NCBI RefSeq assembly: GCF_003028855.1
Contig: NZ_CP028324.1
Location: 6,273,492-6,337,491, forward strand
Length of the DNA: 64,000 bases
Direction of reading: 5' to 3'
Origin: Pseudoduganella armeniaca
GTDB taxonomy: Bacteria; Pseudomonadota; Gammaproteobacteria; Burkholderiales; Burkholderiaceae_D
In this document: positions 16,194 to 24,354 of the stretch, piece by piece
Layout: each line of letters starts with the position of its first letter
How positions within the stretch are numbered: the stretch's first letter is position 1
Notes under the pieces: model-generated
The model's database searches: none
What the model was told of the DNA's origin: nothing
Seen by the model: the letters and a program-made list of their open reading frames with translations, nothing else
Position numbers and translations under genes: made by a program

Positions 16194-17351
16194 ATGCGAC
16201 GACTCTGGTTATTGTTTGCGCAAACGGTGACCATCGTCCTGGCACTGTATTTCGTGTATTACGCCGTGCAGCCCGGCTGGCGCGCGCGCCCTGGCACCGT
16301 GCAGCAGCTGGGCACGCCCTCGCAGCCAGCGGTCGCCACGGTGGCCGCGCCTGCGCCCACGCCCGGTTCGTTCCGCACCGCGGCGGGCCGCGCGATGCCG
16401 GCCGTCGTCAACATCCTCACCTCGAAGGCGCTGCCACGCAAGCATCCTCTGCTGCGCGACCCGTACTTCAAGCGCTTCTTCGGCGACCGCGAAGGTGGCG
16501 AGGAGGAAGAGGACGACCAGAACAGCCTGGGCTCCGGCGTGATCGTCAGCCCGGACGGCTACATTCTCACCAACTACCACGTGATCGAGGGCGCGGACGA
16601 GATCGAAGTCGTGCTGGCCGACGGCCGCCAGTCGGCCGCCAAGCTGGTCGGCACGGACCCGGAAACAGACCTGGCCGTCATCAAGATTGCCCTGGACCGC
16701 CTTCCGGCCATCGTGCTGGGCCATGCCGACCAGGCCAAGGTGGGCGACGTGGTGCTGGCCATCGGCAACCCGTTCGGCGTGGGCCAGACGGTCACGATGG
16801 GCATCATTTCCGCGCTGGGCCGCAACAACCTGCACATCAACCATTTCGAAAACTTCATCCAGACGGATGCGGCCATCAACTTCGGCAATTCGGGCGGCGC
16901 GCTGATCGACACCAACGGCAACCTGCTGGGCATTAACTCGGCGATCTATTCGCAGACCGGCGGCTCGGTCGGCATCGGCTTTGCCATTCCCGTCACGACG
17001 GCGAAAACCGTGATGGAATCGATCATCAAGAGCGGCCACGTGGTGCGCGGCTGGATCGGCGTGGAATCGCAGGAGATCACGCCTGAATTGGCGCAAAGCT
17101 TCGGCCTGCAGCGCGACAGCGGCGCCATCATCGCCGGCGTGGTGCGCAACGGCCCCGCCGACAAGGGCGGCATGAAGCCGGGCGACATCCTGCTCTCCGT
17201 CGAGGGCAAGCCGGTGCGCGACACTACCGAGATGCTGAACCTGATCGCCCAGCTGCAGCCGGGCGGCACGGCAAAGATGCGCGTGCTGCGCAAGAACCGC
17301 GAGGCCGAGCTGGCCATCACCGTGGGCAAACGCCCCGTCCCGAAAAAATAA
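16194..17351 (+). CDS. HtrA/Do-like trypsin-family serine protease with PDZ domain
   Basis: This is a periplasmic quality-control protease of the DegS/AlgW/HtrA type, 385 aa. A single N-terminal hydrophobic helix (LLFAQTVTIVLALYFVYYAV) probably anchors it. The trypsin-like domain has the triad His129 (TNYHVIEG), Asp159 (ETDLAVIK) and Ser233 (GNSGGAL). An acidic patch, EGGEEEEDDQ, lies ahead of the domain. One PDZ domain follows (about residues 285-375, GVVRNGPADKGGMKPGDILL). With one PDZ and a membrane anchor it is closer to DegS/AlgW than to DegP, but a sigma-E role is not shown. It lies 28 bp after mscL. Confidence 0.92.
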   Translation: MRRLWLLFAQTVTIVLALYFVYYAVQPGWRARPGTVQQLGTPSQPAVATVAAPAPTPGSFRTAAGRAMPAVVNILTSKALPRKHPLLRDPYFKRFFGDREGGEEEEDDQNSLGSGVIVSPDGYILTNYHVIEGADEIEVVLADGRQSAAKLVGTDPETDLAVIKIALDRLPAIVLGHADQAKVGDVVLAIGNPFGVGQTVTMGIISALGRNNLHINHFENFIQTDAAINFGNSGGALIDTNGNLLGINSAIYSQTGGSVGIGFAIPVTTAKTVMESIIKSGHVVRGWIGVESQEITPELAQSFGLQRDSGAIIAGVVRNGPADKGGMKPGDILLSVEGKPVRDTTEMLNLIAQLQPGGTAKMRVLRKNREAELAITVGKRPVPKK

Positions 17352-17361
17352 ACGAATACCT

Positions 17362-18054
17362 ATGCATCTGCGCGACCTGAACGGCTACCTGCAAGAGCTG
17401 GCCGAGAACAACAACCGTCCCTGGTTCATCATGAACAAGCCCCGCTACGACATCCTGCGCGAGGAATTCCTCGCCCTGGTGACGGCGGTGATCGGCGAGC
17501 TGGGCAAGTTCGACCCCGCCGTCAAGTTCTGCAACCCGAAGAAGGCCATGTTCCGCATCAACCGCGACGTGCGCTTCGCCCACGACAAGCGGCCGTACAA
17601 GACCACGTTCTCGGCGGCCGTGGCGCCGAACGACATGCGCCGCCCCAGCATGGCCGGCGGTCCCACCTATTACTTCCAGCTCAACGGCGAAGGCCAGTTG
17701 CAGTTCGGCGCCGGCGAATACATGCCGCCGCCGCACCGCCTGCGCGCCCTGCGCCGGCACATGGTCGAGGATGCGGCAGGCTTTCGCAAGGTACTGAACA
17801 ACAAGGCGCTGAAGGCGCGCTACGGCACGATCCAGGACGAAGGCAAGCTGCAACGCCCGCCCAAGGGCTTCGATGCGGACCACGAGCACATCGAATTCAT
17901 CAAGCTGAAAAGCTTCTTCGTGTGGACCGACGTCGACCTGGACCTGAACGATCCCGATGCGCTGCTGCCGCTGATCGCGGCCGGGTTCAAGGATGCGTAT
18001 CCGCTGGTGCAGTGGATGCGGGCGGCCAAGGTGGAAGAGGAAGAGGCCGCGTAG
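17362..18054 (+). CDS. DUF2461 family protein
   Basis: The 230-aa product matches the DUF2461 (TIGR02453-like) family of unknown function. Typical features are the start (LRDLNGYLQELAENNNRPWF), the WF-x5-Y pattern, the FRINRDVRFAHDKRPYKT box, the phosphate-binding-like GPTYYFQL strand, and the EFIKLKSFF segment. It starts 10 bp after the protease stop and is probably co-transcribed. No signal peptide or membrane helix is visible. I cannot assign a function. Confidence 0.9.
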   Translation: MHLRDLNGYLQELAENNNRPWFIMNKPRYDILREEFLALVTAVIGELGKFDPAVKFCNPKKAMFRINRDVRFAHDKRPYKTTFSAAVAPNDMRRPSMAGGPTYYFQLNGEGQLQFGAGEYMPPPHRLRALRRHMVEDAAGFRKVLNNKALKARYGTIQDEGKLQRPPKGFDADHEHIEFIKLKSFFVWTDVDLDLNDPDALLPLIAAGFKDAYPLVQWMRAAKVEEEEAA

Positions 18055-18070
18055 TCCGCCGATAAGCCAT

Positions 18071-18125
18071 CGGTGACAGGCACCTATCTTCGGGTCTCCG
18101 ACCCGAAGATAGGTGCCTGTCACCG
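18071..18125. repeat. Family B long perfect hairpin, copy 1
   Basis: This is a 26-bp perfect inverted repeat with a 3-nt loop (TCC). It is centred between the convergent DUF2461 and LysR genes and ends 6 bp before the LysR stop. It could act as a bidirectional terminator despite having no T run. It shares layout and sequence with the copy at 45274-45326. Confidence 0.9.
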
Positions 18126-18130
18126 GGGGT

Positions 18131-19021
18131 CTACGCTAGATAAGCCTCGATGAACTCGGTACACACCCGCACCTTCGCCGAAGCCGACAGCCGCGACGGA
18201 TACACGGCATACACGTCGGCCGGCTGTTCATAGTCCGGCAGCACGCGCACCAGCTCGCCCCGCGCCAGCGCCGGCCCCACGTCCCACAGCGAGCGCAGGA
18301 TGATGCCGTGGCCGTCCAGCGCCCACTGGTGCACCACCTCCCCATTGCTGGCCGACAGCGGCCCGCTGACCTTCACGCTTTCCTCGCCGCGCGGCCCGCG
18401 CAGCACCCAGCGCCCGAAATCGCCATGGCGCTCGCGGATGACGATGCAACGATGCGCGGCCAGCGCTGCCAGCGTTTGCGGCGTGCCCGCGCGCTCGAGG
18501 TAGGCCGGCGCCGCGCACAGCACGCGCGCGTTGGCCGCGATGCGGCGCGAGATCAGGTGCGGCTCGTCCGCCTGGCCGACGCGAATATCGAGGTGGAACT
18601 CCTCCCCGATCAGGTCGACGGCACGATCGAGCAGCTCCAATTGGATTTCCAAAGCCGGATAGCGCAGCGCCAGCGCGGACAAGGCCGGCGACACGCGGTT
18701 GCGCCCGAAGCCGGAACTGGTGCAAATGCGCAGCAGGCCGGCCGGCTCCTGGCGTTCCGCCGAGACGGCCTCGCCCAGCTGCTGCACGTCTTCCAGGATG
18801 CGCAGCGCCCAGCCGTGCACGACTTGCCCCTGCTCCGTCAGCGCGACGGTACGCGTGGTGCGGTGCAGCAGCCGCGCGCCCAGGGTTGTCTCCAAAACCG
18901 CAACGCGCTTGCTGACATAGGCGTTCGACACGCCCAACGCCCGTGCCGTCGCCGTGAAGCTGCGGTGGCGCACGACCGCGCAGAACAGGTCCAGATCTTC
19001 CAGCAATGGCGAATTTTTCAC
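18131..19021 (-). CDS. LysR-family transcriptional regulator, probable regulator of the adjacent D-malate/tartrate dehydrogenase
   Basis: The 296-aa product has the LysR layout: an N-terminal helix-turn-helix (FTATARALGVSNAYVSKRVAVLE) and a two-lobed effector-binding domain with the group's HLDIRVGQADEPHL and SNGEVVHQWALDGHGIILRS boxes. It is divergent from the dehydrogenase at 19105 with an 83-bp gap, the usual arrangement for DmlR-like regulators and their target. The gap contains the palindrome CTGTGCACAG at 19025-19034. Effector and exact orthology are inferred from this neighbour. Confidence 0.88.
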   Translation of the reverse strand: MKNSPLLEDLDLFCAVVRHRSFTATARALGVSNAYVSKRVAVLETTLGARLLHRTTRTVALTEQGQVVHGWALRILEDVQQLGEAVSAERQEPAGLLRICTSSGFGRNRVSPALSALALRYPALEIQLELLDRAVDLIGEEFHLDIRVGQADEPHLISRRIAANARVLCAAPAYLERAGTPQTLAALAAHRCIVIRERHGDFGRWVLRGPRGEESVKVSGPLSASNGEVVHQWALDGHGIILRSLWDVGPALARGELVRVLPDYEQPADVYAVYPSRLSASAKVRVCTEFIEAYLA

Positions 19022-19024
19022 GAT

Positions 19025-19034
19025 CTGTGCACAG
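19025..19034. promoter_or_regulatory. Palindrome in the LysR/dehydrogenase divergent region
   Basis: CTGTGCACAG is a perfect 10-bp palindrome just upstream of the LysR start. CTGTGC recurs near 19081. It is a candidate binding site only. Confidence 0.3.
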
Positions 19035-19104
19035 TCGAGTCACGAATCGTTCGATTATATCCATCCTGTCAAGCGCTATGCTGTGCAAACAGGAGGACCT
19101 ACCC

Positions 19105-20184
19105 ATGAAAACCCAACGCATCGCAGTCATCGCCGGCGACGGCATCGGCAAGGAAGTCATGCCCGAGGGCCTGCGCGCCGTGCAGGCCGCCGCCCGCCGC
19201 TTCAACCTGTCCCTCGAATTCACGTCGTTCGACTGGGCCCATTGCGACTACTATCTCCAGCACGGCAAGATGATGCCGGACGACTGGTTCGAGCAATTGA
19301 AAGACTTCGACGCGATCTACTTCGGCGCTGTCGGCATGCCCGATCTGGTGCCGGACCATGTTTCGCTGTGGGGTTCGCTGCTGCAGTTCCGCCGCCAGTT
19401 CGACCAATACGTCAACCTGCGCCCCGTGCGGCTGATGCCGGGCGTGCCCTGCCCGCTGGCCGGCAAGCAGCCGGGCGACATCGACTTTTATGTCGTGCGC
19501 GAGAACACCGAGGGCGAGTACTCGTCCGTGGGCGGTCGCATCTTCGCCGGCACCGAGCGCGAGACGGTGCTGCAGGAAGCGGTGTTCACGCGCCACGGCA
19601 CCGACCGCATCCTGAAGTATGCGTTCGAGCTGGCACAGTCACGGCCGAAAAAGCACCTGACCTCGGCCACCAAGTCGAACGGCATCTCGATCAGCATGCC
19701 CTACTGGGACGAGCGGGTGGAAGCGCTGGCGCCAGCCTACCCCGACGTGAAATGGGACAAGTACCACATCGACATCCTGTGCGCCCGCTTCGTGCTGAGC
19801 CCTGAGCGCTTCGACGTGGTGGTGGCCTCGAACCTGTTCGGCGACATCCTGTCCGACCTGGGTCCCGCCTGCACGGGCACCATCGGCATCGCACCCTCGG
19901 GCAACCTCAATCCCGAACGCACCTTCCCGTCGTTGTTCGAGCCGGTGCACGGCTCCGCGCCGGACATCCACGGCAAGAACATCGCCAACCCCGTCGCGAT
20001 GGTGTGGAGCGGCGCGATGATGCTGGACTTCCTCGGCAATGGCGAGGCCAACTACCGCGCCGCGCACGACGCGATCCTGGCCGCGATCGAATGCGTGCTG
20101 GTGGACGGGCCGCGCACGCCGGACATGGGCGGCAGCGCCAACACCACGCAGATGGGCGAGGCCATCGCCGCCTTGATCGGCTGA
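19105..20184 (+). CDS. dmlA: Tartrate dehydrogenase / D-malate dehydrogenase (decarboxylating)
   Basis: This NAD-dependent beta-decarboxylating dehydrogenase of the isocitrate/isopropylmalate family acts on D-malate or tartrate. The 359-aa product has the nucleotide-binding start (RIAVIAGDGIGKEVMPEG), the substrate arginines (LLQFRRQFDQYVNLRPVR), the RENTEGEYSSVGG loop, a TSATKSNGI lysine region and the metal aspartates in SNLFGDILSDLG, then EPVHGSAPDIHGKNIANP. These loops fit the TDH/DmlA branch better than LeuB. The start has a strong AGGAGG site 8 bp upstream. It is divergent from a LysR gene. Confidence 0.93.
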   Translation: MKTQRIAVIAGDGIGKEVMPEGLRAVQAAARRFNLSLEFTSFDWAHCDYYLQHGKMMPDDWFEQLKDFDAIYFGAVGMPDLVPDHVSLWGSLLQFRRQFDQYVNLRPVRLMPGVPCPLAGKQPGDIDFYVVRENTEGEYSSVGGRIFAGTERETVLQEAVFTRHGTDRILKYAFELAQSRPKKHLTSATKSNGISISMPYWDERVEALAPAYPDVKWDKYHIDILCARFVLSPERFDVVVASNLFGDILSDLGPACTGTIGIAPSGNLNPERTFPSLFEPVHGSAPDIHGKNIANPVAMVWSGAMMLDFLGNGEANYRAAHDAILAAIECVLVDGPRTPDMGGSANTTQMGEAIAALIG

Positions 20185-20344
20185 GCGGCATCAACGGGCG
20201 CGCACTGGCTTCATGTGCGCCCGGCGGCATTTCAGTCCGCCGTTTTTGCAGTTCATCGCACGCCGATGGTGTCGGCGGCAACGGGTCTCTATAGTTCAAT
20301 CATCGCAGAACGAAACCCCCACCAGACACCTCAAGGAGCGCATC

Positions 20345-20551
20345 ATGAACATCGCAAAAAACATGGAAGCCATCTTCGTTTCCGCCCTCGTCATCATTGG
20401 CGCCACCAGCTTCGCGACGGCCGCCGTACCGAAGCTGCAGCGCGCCCACGCGCCGGCCATCGCCACTGTCGCGACCAAGGCACAGCAGGACATGCCGGTC
20501 GTCGTCGTTTCGGCCAAGCGCCTGACCGCCGCCGAAAAAGCCGCGCTGTAA
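20345..20551 (+). CDS. 68-aa exported hypothetical protein
   Basis: This small protein has a signal-peptide-like N-terminus (MEAIFVSALVIIGATSFATA) and a mature part of about 40 residues with PVVVVSAKRLTAAEKA near the end. An AAGGAG site lies 6 bp before the ATG, and the gene starts 160 bp after dmlA. The downstream GIN-domain gene begins 33 bp later on the same strand, so the two may be co-transcribed. No function recognised. Confidence 0.65.
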   Translation: MNIAKNMEAIFVSALVIIGATSFATAAVPKLQRAHAPAIATVATKAQQDMPVVVVSAKRLTAAEKAAL

Positions 20552-20584
20552 TCCCACCCGCCACCTGCCCGACGGAGAGAGCCG

Positions 20585-21352
20585 ATGCAAAAATTTGTCA
20601 ACGCAACGATGCTGGCCGTGGCCCTGTGCGCGGCCGGCGCCGCCGGCACCGCGCAGGCGCAGGACAATGCCAGCGAAACGCGCGCAGTGGATGCCCGCGC
20701 CGTCAAGGTGGTGCTGGACGGTGTGATCGATCTGCAGCTGCGCCAGGGCGCCAGTGCGGCGCTGACGATCAGCGGCGACAAGCGCTACCTGCCGAAGGTC
20801 GTCGTCACGCAGAGCGGCGACACGCTGCGCATCGGCACCGACCTGAAAGGCATCCAGATGAGCCGCCCCAACCTGCGTGCCGAGCTGACCTTGCCGAACC
20901 TGGCCGAAGTCGTCAGCGCCGGTGTCGGCAGCGCGGACGTGCAGGGCTTCAAGGGAGAACAGCTGCGCGTGGCACTCGACGGTGCCGGTGCGGTCCGCCT
21001 GGCGGGCCAATACCGCAACCTGGACGCGCACCTGAACGGCGCCGGCAGCATGACCATCAACGCCGGTAACGCCGAACGCGTGGACCTGAACCTGCGTGGC
21101 GCCGGCCAGATGGTCGTCAGTGGCCAGAGCCGCGACCTGCATGCGCACCTGGGCGGCGCCGGCAGCCTCGACGCGCAGCAACTGCAGGCCGACAGCGTCA
21201 ATCTCGACATGACGGGCCTGGGCGGCGCCAGCGTGTACGCGAAATCGGCGGCCAACCTGCGCCTGTCCGGCCTCGGTTCGGCCACCGTGTACGGCAAGCC
21301 GGCCACCCGCAACGCCAGCGCGCGCGGGCTGGGCCATGTGAAGTGGCAGTGA
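20585..21352 (+). CDS. GIN-domain (DUF2807) secreted protein
   Basis: The 255-aa product has a signal peptide (MLAVALCAAGAAGTAQA). A repetitive beta-helix-like region follows, in which the pattern L-x-G-A-G-S/A recurs (VALDGAGAVRLAG, AHLNGAGSMTINA, LNLRGAGQMVVSG, AHLGGAGSLDA). This is typical of the GIN/DUF2807 domain, a head-like domain in many exported bacterial proteins. It is probably periplasmic or surface exposed. Function is unknown. It converges with the TPR lipoprotein gene that ends the Tad operon. Confidence 0.85.
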   Translation: MQKFVNATMLAVALCAAGAAGTAQAQDNASETRAVDARAVKVVLDGVIDLQLRQGASAALTISGDKRYLPKVVVTQSGDTLRIGTDLKGIQMSRPNLRAELTLPNLAEVVSAGVGSADVQGFKGEQLRVALDGAGAVRLAGQYRNLDAHLNGAGSMTINAGNAERVDLNLRGAGQMVVSGQSRDLHAHLGGAGSLDAQQLQADSVNLDMTGLGGASVYAKSAANLRLSGLGSATVYGKPATRNASARGLGHVKWQ

Positions 21353-21365
21353 CCCGCGGGCGTCG

Positions 21366-22412
21366 CTAAGGCGCCGCCCGCCGGTCGTGGCCCAGCACGA
21401 GGCGCAGGTCGACGCCGGCGGCGCCCGGCAGGTCGGCGCTGCCGGCGCCCGCCAGTGCCTGCGGTGAGCCCAAGCCGAGCCGCTGCGACAACACCTGGGC
21501 CACGGCTGCGCCGCCGTCCCCATACTCGATGCGCGTGACGCGCACGCCGAACGGCCGGGTGTTGGTCAGCCGTACCGAATCCCACCGCATTGCCCTGATC
21601 CGCGCGTCATGCGCCCAGGCCGCCGCCATGCCGCGCACACCGTTGCCATTGCTGATCTCGAGCCGCAGCCCGGCCTGCGCGAGCGCGGGCGCCGGTGCCG
21701 GTGGCGCGTCCGGCGCCACCCGGCGCACCTCGACCAATGCCGCGCCGACCGTATGCACCTCGGTGCGCGCCAGGTCCGCGGGCCACAAGCTGGGCGTGGG
21801 TACGGCCGGTTGCGGGGCCGCCTGCGCCACGGCGGCGCCCGCGACAGCGTAATCATGGCGCAGGTCGTGATCGCGCAGCGTCCTGGCCTGCTTCATCATC
21901 CGTACCGCGCGTTCCGTCTGCCCCATCGTTTCCAGCACGGCCGCCAGGTGCTCCCATGCCAAGGGCTGCAGCGGATCGAGCACGCAGGCCTTTTCCAGCG
22001 CCGTCACGGCCTCGTCGCGCGCGCCCTGCAGGTACAGCGCATAGCCCAGGTTCCCCAGCAGGAAAGCCTGTTCGGCGCTGGATGGTTGCGCTGGCGCCGC
22101 CAGCAGCGCGCGCCAGCGCCCGATCGCGCCATGCAGGTCGCCCGCCTCAGCCAGCAGCACCGCCAGGCCGTTGCCGGCGCCCGGATGAGCCGGATCGCGC
22201 CGCAGCGCGTCTGCATAGGCGGCGCGGGCCCTGGGCAGCTGGCCCGCCGCGTGGGCATCGCGCCCCCGTGCGTACAAGTCGTCCGCGCTGTCCACCTGCG
22301 CTGGCGACACCGCCGGCTGCAGCGCCGGCTGGCGCGGCATGCCACAGGCCAGCAGCGTCGCCCCCGCCCAGGCGGCGCAGACCGCGCTCACGATCCGGCT
22401 CGTCGTTTTCAT
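21366..22412 (-). CDS. TPR lipoprotein with LytR C-terminal domain, last gene of the Tad operon (TadD-like)
   Basis: The 348-aa product has a lipoprotein signal with lipobox LLAC. TPR repeats follow at about residues 45-170 (DDLYARGRDAHAAGQLPRAR, PLAWEHLAAVLETMGQTERA), then a linker. The C-terminal segment resembles the LytR_C domain (RLEISNGNGVRGMAAAWAHD, RPFGVRVTRIEY). TadD proteins are TPR lipoproteins needed for Flp pilus assembly, and this gene sits where tadD is expected, 21 bp after tadC. The LytR_C part is an addition to the simple TadD. ATG 22412 is chosen because it gives the lipoprotein signal. Confidence 0.85.
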   Translation of the reverse strand: MKTTSRIVSAVCAAWAGATLLACGMPRQPALQPAVSPAQVDSADDLYARGRDAHAAGQLPRARAAYADALRRDPAHPGAGNGLAVLLAEAGDLHGAIGRWRALLAAPAQPSSAEQAFLLGNLGYALYLQGARDEAVTALEKACVLDPLQPLAWEHLAAVLETMGQTERAVRMMKQARTLRDHDLRHDYAVAGAAVAQAAPQPAVPTPSLWPADLARTEVHTVGAALVEVRRVAPDAPPAPAPALAQAGLRLEISNGNGVRGMAAAWAHDARIRAMRWDSVRLTNTRPFGVRVTRIEYGDGGAAVAQVLSQRLGLGSPQALAGAGSADLPGAAGVDLRLVLGHDRRAAP

Positions 22413-22432
22413 CGCTCGCTCCTGTCGATTGT

Positions 22433-23374
22433 TCAGTGCCCGCTCATCATCGGCAGCACCTCTTGCGCCATGTGCAGCGCGGCTGGCCCCATCAGCACGA
22501 TCAGCAGTGTGGGGAAGATGCAGAAGATCAGCGGGATCATCAGCTTCAGCGACACCTTGGCCGCCGCCTCCTCCGCCAGCAGGCTGCGTTTCTGGCGCAG
22601 GTTTTCCGAATGCACGCGCAGCGAGTCGCCCATGCTGGTGCCGAAGCGCTCCGACTGGATCAGCATCGCCACCAGCGTATCGACGTCGTCCACGCCCGTG
22701 CGCAGCGCGAAATTGCGCAATGCCCGCTCCTTGCTGAAGCCGGCCCGCATTTCCATCAGCACCAGCTGCAGCTCCTGCGCCAGCACCAGGCTTTTCACGT
22801 GGACTTCCGCCGCCACCTTGGCCAGGCCACGCTCCATCGACAGCCCGGCCTCGACGCACACCGTCAGCAGGTCCAGCGCATCGGGGATGTTTTCGAAAAT
22901 ATCACGACAACGCCGGCTGGCGGTACGCGTCAGCATTGCGTTGGGGAGGTAGTAGCCGAACGCCGCGCCGGCAAACAGCACGGCCAGGAAACCGTTCTGC
23001 GGCACGCCGCCAGGCATCGCGGCCAGCGCCACGGCCAGCACGGCCGGCAACCCCAGCGACAGCACCGTCTTGGCGGCGAAATACAGCGTGGGGGCGTGCG
23101 CATGACGCCAGCCGGCGTTGATGAATTTCGTGCGCAGCGGCGAGCGCTCCCAGCCCTCTTCCGGCAGCGACAGCTTGGTGAACGGCTGCGCGGCGCGGGC
23201 CACGCGTTCGATCCACTGGCCGCCGTCGGCAGGCGGCTCGTCCTGCGGCGCGCCGCGGAAGGAGCGCAGGCGTTCGCGCAGCGCGGCCGGCGCGAACAGC
23301 GCCATCGCCGCCAGCGCGAGGCCCGCGACGACCAGGAAGACGACCAGCAGGAACAGCAGTTGGGGGCCGTTCAT
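22433..23374 (-). CDS. tadC: Tad pilus inner-membrane platform protein TadC (type II secretion F family)
   Basis: The 313-aa inner-membrane protein has an N-terminal membrane helix, a cytoplasmic T2SSF domain (about residues 150-275, ENIPDALDLLTVCVEAGLSMERGLAKVA) and two closing helices. TadB and TadC together form the platform on which the TadA motor assembles the pilus. Its start overlaps the tadB stop by 4 bp, so translation is coupled. Calling it TadC and the upstream paralogue TadB rests on gene order. Confidence 0.93.
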   Translation of the reverse strand: MNGPQLLFLLVVFLVVAGLALAAMALFAPAALRERLRSFRGAPQDEPPADGGQWIERVARAAQPFTKLSLPEEGWERSPLRTKFINAGWRHAHAPTLYFAAKTVLSLGLPAVLAVALAAMPGGVPQNGFLAVLFAGAAFGYYLPNAMLTRTASRRCRDIFENIPDALDLLTVCVEAGLSMERGLAKVAAEVHVKSLVLAQELQLVLMEMRAGFSKERALRNFALRTGVDDVDTLVAMLIQSERFGTSMGDSLRVHSENLRQKRSLLAEEAAAKVSLKLMIPLIFCIFPTLLIVLMGPAALHMAQEVLPMMSGH

Positions 23375-24345
23375 ATCCGTATCCTGATCACGTTACGCAT
23401 CCAGAAGACGCCGAACAGGGTGGACCCCAAGGCCGACCACAGCAGGCTCTGGCCGGCCGGCGTGGTCCACAAGACGCTGACGTAGCCGTAGTTGGTGAGC
23501 GACGATATCGCCAGCATCCCGACCGGCAGCAGTCCCAGGATCCACGCCGACATGCGCCCTTCGGCCGACAGCACGCGCACCTGCGCGAGCAGTTTCAGGC
23601 GCGCGCGTGTCAGGCGGCCGATATTGGCCAGCAGCTCCGCCAGGTTGCCCCCGGACTCGCGCTGGATCAGCACCGCCAGCACCAGGTAGCGCAAGTCCGT
23701 CAGGGGGATGCGCGTGCCCAGGTTGTGCAGGGCCTCGTTCATCGGCACGCCGTAGTTGATCTCCTCGTACGTCGCCTTGAACTCGCCGCCGATCGGTTCG
23801 GGCATCTCCTCGCCCACCATCTTCAGCACGTTGGTGAACGCGTGCCCGGCGCGCAGCGCGCGGGCGAGGAAGTCGGCGGCCTCCGGCAACTGCACCTCGA
23901 TCTTCTTCAGGCGTGCCGCGCGTGAGCGCAGCAGCACGCCGTAGGGCGCGCCCAGCGCCAGCGCCAGCAACAACGCGGCCGGCAGCAGCGGGATCGGCAG
24001 GCCAGGCAGGATCGCCAGCGTGACCAGCACCAGCAGCAGCGCACCGCCCAGGAACTGCCCTACCTGCCAGCCCAGCCCGGACTGCAGCAGCAGCCGGTCG
24101 AGCGCCGCCAGCCGGGGCACGCGGCTCAGCCAGCGGTCCAGCAATGGCGAGGCGGCATAGCGGCGCTGCTTCAGGATGCTGATCCGTTCGGCCCCCTCGC
24201 CACGCCCGGCCATCATGTCCAGCCGGCGGGCGATGCGGCGGGCGCCCTTGCCATGGCTGGTCGTCCACCACAGCCACGCCCCTTCGACCATGAAGATCAC
24301 GGCGGCGAACAGCAGGACGGCAAAGGCGGCGAATACCAGGTCCAT
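23371..24345 (-). CDS. tadB: Tad pilus inner-membrane platform protein TadB (type II secretion F family)
   Basis: The 324-aa product has an N-terminal membrane helix (FAAFAVLLFAAVIFMVEG), two further central helices, and the T2SSF domain (about residues 165-290, LPEAADFLARALRAGHAFTNVLKMV). Two C-terminal helices follow. It lies 9 bp after cpaF/tadA and overlaps tadC by 4 bp. It would be the partner platform protein of TadC. Confidence 0.93.
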   Translation of the reverse strand: MDLVFAAFAVLLFAAVIFMVEGAWLWWTTSHGKGARRIARRLDMMAGRGEGAERISILKQRRYAASPLLDRWLSRVPRLAALDRLLLQSGLGWQVGQFLGGALLLVLVTLAILPGLPIPLLPAALLLALALGAPYGVLLRSRAARLKKIEVQLPEAADFLARALRAGHAFTNVLKMVGEEMPEPIGGEFKATYEEINYGVPMNEALHNLGTRIPLTDLRYLVLAVLIQRESGGNLAELLANIGRLTRARLKLLAQVRVLSAEGRMSAWILGLLPVGMLAISSLTNYGYVSVLWTTPAGQSLLWSALGSTLFGVFWMRNVIRIRI

Positions 24346-24354
24346 CGCACCCTC

